Below, in pieces: positions 12,674 through 21,444 of a stretch of DNA of 64,000 nt; the first letter of the stretch is position 1, and the number at the start of each line of letters is the position of its first letter. The DNA is taken from assembly GCA_000611775.1 (NCBI GenBank), contig KK106983.1, positions 2,786,808 to 2,850,807 of the forward strand, written 5' to 3'. The DNA is from Umbilicaria muhlenbergii. Its lineage: Eukaryota > Ascomycota > Lecanoromycetes > Umbilicariales > Umbilicariaceae. The notes under the pieces are model-generated. The model was not told the DNA's origin. It was given only the letters and a program-made list of their open reading frames with translations, and searched no databases. The translations under genes and the position numbers were made by a program.

Positions 12674-15240
12674 ATCTTCGCTGATCTTCGAGTGGCCACT
12701 CCCCCGTACCGGCCCATTTGATGCCAGTAATCTCGGGGTCAGCGCCGTGTTTGAGTAGCAGTTGGACCATTTCTGCCCGTCGGTGAAAGCATGCCTCTGC
12801 TAGCGCCGTCCAGCCGTCGTTGTTGTGGGCTGAAGTCTTAGCGCCGTGCTCAAGGAGTAGTTGCACGCAGTTTAAGTGGCCGTTCTGCGCGGCTCTGCAG
12901 AGTGGCGTATAACCACCGGAGTCTTTCGTCTCGAGCTTTGCGCCATAGTCGAGTAGAAGCTTCGCCATATCAGTTCTTGCGCGAACGATCGCTTCATGCA
13001 GAGGGCTCCACCCATCTTTGTTTTGTGGAGAGCTGTTAGCTCCATGCTCGAGGAGGAGTCGGGCGCATTCAAAGTGTGAACCTAGGAAGGCTTTATGCAG
13101 GGGAGTGTAGCTGGAATTGTCTCTGGTATCGACGTAGACTTTTCTGCTAAGGAGGATCTTCGTGATTCCAACATACCCGCGAGTGCATGCTTCTGCTAGC
13201 GGTGACCATCCTCCGTTGTTGATAGTATGCACATTAGCTCCTGCATCTAACAGAGCTTTCAGTGTATCGGCCTGATTGTCTATAGCGGCCATTTGCAACG
13301 CTGTTTGGCCATTGTGATCCCTTATTTCAGTACAGGCTCCGGACTTTATCAAGAAGCGCAGTATTGTTTCAAAGCCTTGGCTGGCAGCCGCTATTAGAGC
13401 CGTCCACCGGAGGTAGGAGTAATTCCAAGCGTCTATGTTTGCGTTTGCGTTGACAAGCCATTCAATGGCTGGAAGTTTCCCTAGTCTAGCGCATAAGCAT
13501 AGCGGAGGGAATCCGCGGTTATCAGTTGTTTCGAGTGACGAGCCAGCTTTCAAGAGAAGATCTGCAGTATTCCAATGAGAGTTCAAAACCGCTCGGACGA
13601 AGGCTGTGTAACCATCTGAAGTGTTTCGGTGATTGATCTCAGCTTCGTGGGCGAGCAGAATATGAACTGTATCGATATGCCCTACTGTAGCAGCGAGAAT
13701 CAAGGCGGTGTCGCCTTTGCCATTTTGCGCGTCAACCTTTGCACCTTCGTGACAGAGTGCTGCGACAATAGCTACGTTCCCTCTCATGCTTGCCAGCATC
13801 AACGCGGTAGAGCCTGCTTCATCTTGCGCTTGTATATCAGCGCCCTCTTTGATAAGTGTATAGATAGAGTCCACATGATTTTCGACAGAGAAATGCATCA
13901 GTGCAGTATACCCGGTTCTTGGATCTCGAGCCTCGATGCCGATTCCGAATGATAGGAACCACTCCACAAGTGCGTTTTTTGCATAGTCAATTGAACGCTT
14001 CTCGTCATCGTCCTCCTTCGAATCTTTTGCGCCGTAGGACAGTAGAGTTCTAACAACCTGGGCATGATCATACATGGCAGCGTAATGAAGCGGTGTTCTC
14101 CCATGCATGTCCTCTGAACTTAAGCAGGCTTCACGTTGGCAAAGGTATTTAGTAGCTCTGAGGCTGCCGATGCGCGCTGCTACATGAAGCGCCGTCTGGC
14201 CATCTTTATTCTGTGCATCAATGTCAACCTGGGACGCTGTCAGCGCCTGACGTATACTCTTTACATCGTCGTCCCGTGCTGCAGAATGAAGCATTGTGTC
14301 TTGGGGTTCTATATGAGTATATGTAAGCTGATGTTTTCACGAAAAATATATCAGTCACATATTTATCCCTGTTGCTTTAAATGGAGTCATCTAAATTAAT
14401 GCAGATTACATACCGTGTATCATTATCTGCGGAACTCGCAACTGTTCGCCAGAGCTTAATTGACTCCCCGCGTTAAGCTGTGCAGGATCGAATGGTATGA
14501 TTGGGGATGGAGGCCGAAGTCGAATCAAGTCTTCTATACTTTGTAGCTTGAGTTCGACCAACTCCTGGTGTGATTGAAATGACTTCAAAGTATTCAAGGT
14601 ATCTTTCGCACTCTGATAGAGACCTTCAGAGCGTTCCGCACTTTGAGAATCGAGCTTGTCAAAACGAATCCTAGAATGAGTCTGATTAGCTCGATGGGAT
14701 TTGTTGTGCCGTGGGCGTCCATTTGTGAGTCAAGCCTTTGATGCGTTCTTACCTGAGAGACACAATGATCCTAGTATCCAGCTGTCTTTGATAGCTTCTC
14801 AAAGTCGCCTCGAGCTGTTCCACCTCATCCTTCTTCCACGCCGCCTTGATGGCTTGGCCGAGGCTTCTCAACCGCCGATACCTGCCCGGCTCTACCCGAA
14901 AATTATCTAGCAGATTGATAAGGCTTCTTGCAATCTTCTCGCATGATTGAGCTATCGCAATCAAGCCTGCGTCTTCTTCTGCGGCCGCTGGATCGCTGGG
15001 CTGGACACTGCAATTCGCAAGGCTGCCGGAAAGCTTGTTGCTGCTCACGCGCAGCTCCTCTGCCACTCTCCCAATATCCGAATTCTCGTCGGTGACACCG
15101 TCGACGCTTTTGTATGCCTCCTTGCCTTTGGAGACAATTTTGAGAGCATACTCAACAAATTGAGCAACGTTGCCAGCGAGTCCGATGGCCGTAAACGCAG
15201 TGATTGGGTCTGCCATAGCGAAGTTTTCTGATTCATCCAA
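12561..15240 (-). CDS. STAND-type N-terminal domain fused to ankyrin repeats
   Basis: Predicted 830 residues from three exons: 15240-14753, 14670-14414, 14308-12561. The introns at 14752-14671 and 14413-14309 have GTAAGA and GTATGT donors and consistent phases. Residues ~9-165 match the fungal N-terminal domain of STAND/NLR-like proteins (MADPITAFTAIGLAGNVAQF; a second in-frame Met at 15216 starts exactly there). A helical linker follows (SHQELVELKLQSIEDLIRLR), then about 14-15 ankyrin repeats to the C-terminus (e.g. WSPLHEAIVRARTDMAKLLL). No NACHT or NB-ARC NTPase lies between them, unlike the usual tripartite STAND layout. Such proteins are linked to heterokaryon incompatibility and immunity-like signalling in fungi; this role is inferred. 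The last ~35 residues are read out of frame through a GNAT remnant, so the true C-terminus is uncertain. Confidence 0.75.
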
Positions 15241-15929
15241 TCAAGCAGCACAAAAAGTAAGCAAGCAAGTTGAATGAATACGTTCGTCCATGCAAAAATA
15301 CAAGATAATAGACCAACATATTACCAAGCTCTCAAACATAGTAGAAGCATTGCTTTGATGATTGAAGTTGACGCAGGCGAGGCAGGCAGCAACAACATCG
15401 CGAAGGAGCTGAAGAAGATGATCAGCAAGCTACTCAGAATATCCTAGCCTAGCCAGGACTGAGCCTCAACATGAACCGGCTATGCAAGCTCGAGAATCTG
15501 CGCTCTCGAAAATGAAAGCTGTGCGTTGTGTGGACGAAAAATCTGTTCGCTGGCACATGCCTGTGCCGCAGACGGCGAGCTGGCTCCGATTGTCCTCCGG
15601 CGATGTCAAACCTTTCCGCCAGGCAGCCGCTACAGCCTTTCTTTTTCAACGCCGTCTGCGCAAACCATTCGATCTGCCACATCAACCAAGGTACATCTAT
15701 TCCAGTCAATTGCAATCCTGCTTTTCTCGGAACTGCCTGCTCCGAGTAGCCATTGTTATCTGAGTTCGGACGCCACGCTAGCCCAGAGATTTCGAATCCA
15801 TTTGTACGCCCGAGGCCCCACCAAAATACGGTGAGCAACGACCAAACTTCAACCTCATCGTCAACCTTCGCCACGGCTTCCACCCTGTATTCCCTCTGAA
15901 TCTGAAGTGCGAAGAGCACTACCGCGTAT
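15241..15929. other. Divergent promoter region
   Basis: About 690 bp between the divergent STAND-ankyrin gene and the CPA1 leader. Holds both promoters. No conserved gene; the 156-codon minus frame at 15449-15919 has no recognisable domain. I could not assign a specific activator site with confidence. Confidence 0.5.
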
Positions 15930-16150
15930 ATGCGTGTATCTCCAACAGTCTATACCTCGCAGGTATGTTCGGAATTGCTCGAGACTCTTGTCCACGACAG
16001 CGAATCTAGGTTTGCCCGTTGACGGTGGCTAACTTCTCTTTTTCTTCAGGACTACATTTCAGGTAAATCTTGTCATCCTGATCATACCAGACCATTCTCT
16101 CACGATACTTCCTGCATGCAGCCCACTTGTGGAAAGCTTCAGTAAACTGA
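15930..16150 (+). promoter_or_regulatory. Arginine attenuator peptide (AAP) uORF of CPA1, spliced
   Basis: Upstream ORF encoding a 24-residue leader peptide in three exons: 15930-15962, 16050-16062 and 16122-16150 (33+13+29 nt, ending in TGA). Introns 15963-16049 (GTATGT...TTCAG) and 16063-16121 (GTAAAT...GCAG) restore the peptide core VYTSQDYIS at residues 7-15 and HLWKA at 17-21. This matches the Neurospora ARG-2 and yeast CPA1 attenuator peptides in length and core, with the essential Asp at position 12. In those fungi the nascent peptide stalls the ribosome at the uORF stop when arginine is high, blocking CPA1 translation. The ATG has T at -3, a poor context that fits leaky scanning. Residue 16 is Ala where the known peptides have Asp. 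The main ATG is 55 nt downstream. Confidence 0.9.
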
Positions 16151-16205
16151 AGTCGTATTCCACCACCGGCTTTACCTCACTATACTAGAACAAACCAAGT
16201 CCACC

Positions 16206-17760
16206 ATGTTTTTACGCCTCTTTCGACCATCGCCTTTGGGCACATTCAAGGCAGCCGCAAAGCAACCGTTGCGGGCTGGTTTCCAGGCACGCTTCTTGGC
16301 TACTGTGGAAGGCAATACTCCCCGCATCATGCCAACTCCCTCCAAGACACGGGCTACACCTATTTCTCATGACCGAGCCACATTCACGATTAGAGTATGT
16401 TGACTCAGACACTGTCTACGGGGCACAGCTCTTACTAACACAATTCTTACAGGATGGACCAGTCTTCCATGGAAAGTCGTTCGGTGCCAAATCGAACATC
16501 TCTGGTGAAGCTGTCTTCACCACCTCCCTTGTTGGATACCCCGAGTCGTTGACCGACCCCTCCTACCGTGGCCAGATTCTGGTCTTCACCCAACCTCTTA
16601 TTGGCAACTACGGCGTTCCATCATCAGCGCGTGATGAGAATGGTCTCCTCAAGTACTTCGAGTCACCCAACATCCAAGCAGTCGGTGTGGTGGTCGCAGA
16701 TGTTGCGGAGCAGTACAGCCATTGGACTGCGGTGGAGAGTCTGAGTGAGTGGTGCGCCAGGGAAGGCGTTCCTGCGATCTCTGGGGTGGACACACGGGCA
16801 ATCGTAACATACCTTCGGGAGGAGGGCTCTTCTCTCGCCCGTATCACTATTGGCGAGGAGTACGATGCCGATCAGGACGAAGCGTTCGTGGACCCCGAAC
16901 AAATCAACCTTGTCAGGAAAGTTAGCACCAAGGCGCCCTTCCACGTCAGCTCTACCGGAGACCTCCACGTGGCTGTCATCGACTGTGGAGTCAAGGAGAA
17001 CATCCTGAGAAGCCTCGTCGGCCGCGGTGCTAGCGTCACCGCTTTCCCTTACGACTACCCCATCCACAAGGTCGCGCACCACTTCGACGGAGTCTTCATC
17101 TCCAATGGCCCCGGTGATCCAACCCATTGCCAGGATACAGTCTACCATCTCCGTAAGCTGATGGAATCATCCCAAGTCCCGATTATGGGCATCTGTCTCG
17201 GCCACCAATTGCTCGCATTGGCCGCCGGCGCCAGGACCATCAAGCTCAAGTACGGCAACCGTGCCCACAACATCCCAGCCCTCGACTTGACAACCGGCCG
17301 CTGCCACATCACGAGCCAGAACCACGGTTACGCTGTCGACGCAACCACACTCCCGAGCGAATGGAAGGAGTACTTCGTCAACCTCAACGACTCTAGTAAT
17401 GAAGGTGAATAGACCCCACCACCCCCCTCCTTAATCTCCCATAACGACGCTTCTCATCTAACATCCTCCTTTCTTATAGGCATGATCCACAAATCCCGCC
17501 CCATCTTCTCTACCCAATTCCACCCCGAAGCCAAGGGCGGGCCCCTCGACTCTTCCTACCTCTTCGACGCCTATATCGACAGCGTCCACAAGTTCAAGCG
17601 CAGCCAAGCCGTTTTCGCCAAGCGTGATAGTCGCCCTAGTCCGCTGCTGGTGGATCTTTTGGCTAAGGAGAGGGTCGGTGTGGTGCCGACTATTGGGATG
17701 GATAATATGGCCGCGCAGGCGAGGGCTGCGGAGGCGAGGGCGGCGGCGGCGGCGGCTTGA
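16206..17760 (+). CDS. CPA1: Carbamoyl-phosphate synthase, arginine-specific small chain
   Basis: Glutamine amidotransferase subunit that supplies ammonia for carbamoyl phosphate in arginine synthesis. Predicted 473 residues from three exons: 16206-16394, 16453-17404, 17480-17760, with 58- and 75-bp introns. The first exon gives a basic, amphipathic presequence ([20 protein letters not shown]) consistent with mitochondrial import. The small-chain N-terminal domain follows, with [20 protein letters not shown], then the class I amidotransferase domain. The catalytic Cys is in [16 protein letters not shown], and the His and Glu are in [14 protein letters not shown]. The C-terminus ends in an Ala-rich run. 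The start has a good context (A at -3) and lies just after the attenuator uORF, so translation is expected to respond to arginine. Confidence 0.95.
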
Positions 17761-17957
17761 GTGGCTTTCAGTTGTGGGATGGGGACTGGGAGGGATGTGG
17801 GTATGGTTTTTGCGCTTGATTTCAAAATTGGTTTATGGGATTTTTTGAAAAGTTCGCTATAGCGGTGAAATAAAATACTGAAAAATCTCCTAAGACATTT
17901 ATCTCATCTTGCATTTCTTCCGCTTCCGCTTCCGCACCCAACCCCGACCCTAATCCC

Positions 17958-18896
17958 TCACACCACCATCTCCATATCCACAACCTCAAACCCCGTTTCG
18001 CTTCCATAAATCCCCTTCTCCACCCATATCGTCCTCACGGTCCGAAACCCCTTCTTGAGATAATACGCCTCATTAAACGCCTTTGCCGTCGATAGTGATA
18101 ATCTAATCTTCCCTACCTGCTGCGCTTCCCCGTCACCGTTCTTCAGTTCTCCATTACCCTTGCCCGCGGTATCAGTGACGGCACTCCGCCCCCGCACTTC
18201 CCGCACGACGCGGTCGAGCAGCTGCGACGCTAGACCCTGCGATTGGTGCGTGGGCGCTACGGCCATGGCGAAGAATTCCCAGGCGGGTATTGGGGTGGCG
18301 GTGTCGTTGGGAGAAGAAGAAGACGGACGTTGAGAAGATCGGAAAAGCGCCGCCTCGTTCGCTGCGGCAACTTCTGAGGTTGATACCGTTGCTGTAGCGG
18401 CTAACGCGGCTGCGTTTCTGCTTGCGGCCGCGACGGCGTTGGTGGCACCTGTGGGTTTTGCGGGATTGAGTGGGGCCCAGGGTTTGCAACTTACGGTTGC
18501 GATGGGGGTGGTGTTGTGGGAGAGTTTTCTGTCGGGATCAGGGGTGGTGGATTGAATGATCAATGTGAAGCCGGAGGGGCCGAGCTCGTCAATTAGTTGT
18601 TGCGGGGATGAGAGGCGCAGCTGGGAGGGGGGGATTAGTTCAGGGTGTCGGGCGTGGCTGAGGGCGAAGGCGGCGTTGATGAGATTATAGAGGCTCGAGA
18701 GGTCGGGGTCTGACGCTAGGGAGGTGGAGGAGAGGATGGTGGTGGTTGTGGTGTTGGGAGACTTGTTCGATCGTGGACCGGTGGGCTTGGTGATGGACCG
18801 AGTTTCGGCATTAGTTTCGTTGCTCGATGGTGGTGGGCTTGAGGTTGACGTCGGAGATGCCATAGTTTGAGTCATGATCCAAACGTAGGAAGACAA
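17958..18896 (-). CDS. GNAT-family N-acetyltransferase
   Basis: Single-exon protein of up to 312 residues; Met codons at residues 1, 8 and 12 are all possible starts. A disordered Ser/Thr-rich N-terminus of about 55 residues precedes a GNAT domain. Motif A is visible as FFAMAVAPTHQSQGLASQLL (QSQGLA acetyl-CoA loop). The end of the fold follows: LSLSTAKAFNEAYYLKKGFR and the strand VRTIWVEKGIYG. Low-complexity insertions (Ala-rich after TGATNAVAAASRNA, and a Gly/Asn loop) enlarge the domain relative to minimal GNATs. The substrate cannot be told. It is tail-to-tail with CPA1, with about 200 bp between the stop codons. Confidence 0.8.
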   Translation of the reverse strand: MSSYVWIMTQTMASPTSTSSPPPSSNETNAETRSITKPTGPRSNKSPNTTTTTILSSTSLASDPDLSSLYNLINAAFALSHARHPELIPPSQLRLSSPQQLIDELGPSGFTLIIQSTTPDPDRKLSHNTTPIATVSCKPWAPLNPAKPTGATNAVAAASRNAAALAATATVSTSEVAAANEAALFRSSQRPSSSSPNDTATPIPAWEFFAMAVAPTHQSQGLASQLLDRVVREVRGRSAVTDTAGKGNGELKNGDGEAQQVGKIRLSLSTAKAFNEAYYLKKGFRTVRTIWVEKGIYGSETGFEVVDMEMVV

Positions 18897-19087
18897 CGTT
18901 GATGGTAATGGGGAGTGGCGGGCTTCAGAAAGATGGAGTACTCTAGACCGAGGCTGATGGAGCTAGTTTGTGCGATATCGGACGTTTCATGGGACGAATA
19001 GCGTTAGGGGTGTTGGTCTTTGTTCAATGGGGCTTCAGTACTGGAACGCATGAGACGGAGGACGATCCGACAAGCTGCCGCTGCTGC

Positions 19088-19991
19088 CTAGAGCTTCGCC
19101 TGCCCATTTCTGCCTCCTTTCTCCCACGCTTTAATTCTCTTTTCCGCCTCCTGAGCACGCTTCTTGTCTTCCGCCTGGTCTCTCTCGTGTTTTCTGTCAG
19201 CCGCATCTGAGGTCTCCAAATACTCCACAGTTTCTCTCCACATCTCCTTCTTCAAAACCCCGTAAACGCTGCTCTCCGCCTTCTTTACCAGATTCATCTC
19301 TCCCACGAAAGCCAACGCTTCCTCCGCACCACCCAGACCATCAACAATGCCCTCCTTCAACGCTTCCAACGCGTTGAAGCGTTTACTCTCTAGTATCATG
19401 CTTCGGTAAGTGGCTGGCGATGGTAGCTTTTGCCGGAAGATGGAGGACATCGGTGGTCCCATAGGGGCGCCGAAGTCAAGTTCGTTGAGGCAGAGGAAGC
19501 CGCGGTGGGGATTGAAGATACGGTAGTCATGCATCATGGCTGTCATAAGCCCGCCAGCGAAGGCGTGGCCATTGATGAGGGCTATGGTCGGCATTGGAAA
19601 TCTATCAACCGGAAGGAATTCGTCAGCCTTGACCGAGGTAACTGATATAGAAAGATAGAAGCTGAATAGACGGGGACTCCTACGTCAAAATCCGCCGCCA
19701 TAGCGGATAAAGGATGCCCCCAAAGAACCCTTTTGTCTTGACCGCCGACTCGTAGTTGAGCCCATTACTGTAGAACTTGGCTATTCCGGACGTCGTGATG
19801 ACAACACCTTTTGGGAAGCGATGCTCGAGGATATCGAGTGCAAGGACTAACGAAGCACAGAAGGCGGGCGTCAAACGATTGTCAGGTGGAGATTGGAAGG
19901 TGAGCAGATAGACCTTCTGGGAGGGCTGGGTGCAGACAATGCTGCCTTTAGACTCGATTGGAACGGTGAAGAGAGCTGGGATTGGAGCCAT
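19088..19991 (-). CDS. Enoyl-CoA hydratase/isomerase, probably peroxisomal
   Basis: Crotonase-fold protein of about 273 residues from exons 19991-19684 and 19601-19088 (82-bp intron, phase 2, restoring ILTFPMPTIALINGHAFAGG). The crotonase oxyanion-hole region is clear: INGHAFAGGLMTAMMHDYRI and ELDFGAPMGPPMSSIFRQKL. The N-terminal half has VYLLTFQSPPDNRLTPAFC and VVITTSGIAKFYSNGLNYE. The C-terminal tripeptide is AKL, an acceptable PTS1, so a peroxisomal location is likely. This family includes delta3-delta2-enoyl-CoA isomerases of unsaturated fatty-acid beta-oxidation; the exact reaction is not certain. An in-frame Met 38 codons upstream (20105) is less likely, as MAPIPALFTVPI resembles the usual start. 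Confidence 0.85.
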
Positions 19992-20602
19992 GTCTGCGAG
20001 TTCGAGCAAGTATAGTGCGTCGGTCTTACTGAGTGTCAACAGAAATTTGTCGAGGGTCAATTCGAAGCTTGGAAGCTTGTCAGCTGCTTTCGAAATCACC
20101 GGCACATGCGGGCTGTCCTAACCTCGGCATGTTCGGCGGCCGAGATTTGATGAGACGACACACCACCAACGCTACTGCGACCTTTTCAGTAGACTCACAC
20201 GACTCATTTTACATACACACTCGAAGCTTGGCGTCTTTTGTGACGCTTCTGGACTCTCGATGGAATGCTGCCTCGGTGCTCGAGGACACCCCTCATCTTC
20301 TGGGAGAGGAGAAGTAGCTGGTTACAAGAACTGCCGTCGAAGCACATCAAGGCCATGATCTGAATTGCCACAGGCTTAAGGTAGGATGGTTTCCATAGAG
20401 TTTGCAGACGTGTTCTGACGCCGAACCTACCTAATACTTCTCACTCGGTCAAGAATAAGTGCGTTCATCATGACCACCTGCTAGACTCTATCAAATCGAA
20501 TGTGTCCTGTTCTGTCCCGAACAGCGCTGTGTTTGCCCATTGCACCCGTAGCCTCTCCGAAGCCTTTAGCCTCACCGGAAGCTTCCTGTATTAAGTTCCT
20601 GA
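19992..20602. other. Intergenic / promoter
   Basis: Holds the enoyl-CoA isomerase promoter and the uncertain 5' part of the surface-protein locus. No signal-peptide exon for that downstream gene could be found here. Open frames have no family features. Confidence 0.5.
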
Positions 20603-21328
20603 TGTTACCGCCCATTCAATCTTATTGGCAGCCAAACCCTTATCCCCGGCGATCCTGCCATCACCGTACCTGGAACTCAAGTTTTGCTTGGACCCTCGGC
20701 ATCTGTCATTGTCGTCGGCACAAGCACAGAAACCTTGAGCCCGAACTCACCACTCACAGCAGCCTTGCCGCTCATAGCAATAGCAGGCTCGACATATACA
20801 GCAGACTCCGCAGGCGACTATATCATCGGCAGCCAGACCCTAACCCCCGGCGCCCCAGCAATCACAGTCTCAGGAACCACAATCTCCCTCGCCCCTTCCG
20901 CCACAAATGTGGTCATAAGTACAAGTACAGAAACCCTGACTTCAAACCCTCCAATAGCGCTCCTACCGCCTATCACAATAGGCGGGACAATCTACACCGC
21001 CAACGCAGCTGGTGGCTACCTCATCAGCACACAAACCCTCATTCCCGGCGCTCCTGGGATTACCGTCTCTGGCACACCCGTCTTGCTCGCGGCAGGTGGG
21101 GCGGACGTGCTGGTGGGGACGAGTGTTGAAACGCTGGTAGTGTTAACGACAGGGTGTCCAGGGATTGGCGGTGCAATACTGAGTGCGTTTGGCGGCGGAG
21201 CGGCAGCAACGGGGACGGGCACGGGCACGGGGGTTGCATTCAAAGGCGGAAGTGATGGCGTGGCTCGTGTGACGAGTCTATATTGGGGTGCTGTTGGCGC
21301 GGTGGTGGCTTGGCTATCACAGGACTAG
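20603..21328 (+). CDS. Repeat-built, GPI-type cell-surface protein, 5' end uncertain
   Basis: The frame is open from 20603 to the stop at 21326-21328. It encodes three imperfect repeats of roughly 65-70 residues, each with a core like IGSQTLTPGAPAITVSGT, a strand pair (SATNVVISTSTETL) and a GGTIYTANAAGGY-type end. This composition is typical of secreted fungal wall proteins. The C-terminus has a Thr/Gly spacer (TGTGTGTGV) and a hydrophobic end (LYWGAVGAVVAWLS), as in GPI-anchor signals. No signal peptide and no convincing ATG lie upstream in frame, and a stop precedes 20603. The gene is therefore either 5'-truncated or has an upstream exon I cannot place. Function unknown. Confidence 0.5.
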   Translation, partial: CYRPFNLIGSQTLIPGDPAITVPGTQVLLGPSASVIVVGTSTETLSPNSPLTAALPLIAIAGSTYTADSAGDYIIGSQTLTPGAPAITVSGTTISLAPSATNVVISTSTETLTSNPPIALLPPITIGGTIYTANAAGGYLISTQTLIPGAPGITVSGTPVLLAAGGADVLVGTSVETLVVLTTGCPGIGGAILSAFGGGAAATGTGTGTGVAFKGGSDGVARVTSLYWGAVGAVVAWLSQD

Positions 21329-21444
21329 ACTTGTAGTTGGTAGATTGGGTGTATTAGAGATGGGATTGTGGATTTATCTGGTTGATGCTGATAGGGGTAG
21401 TGTGCTTAACCCTATCTACCACCTGCTCAACCTGCTCGGCCCGC

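Noticed and set aside
20500-21129. 209-codon frame overlapping the repeat protein
   Set aside because: His/Arg/Asn-rich frame-shifted reading of the repeat DNA; no hydrophobic signal or domain.
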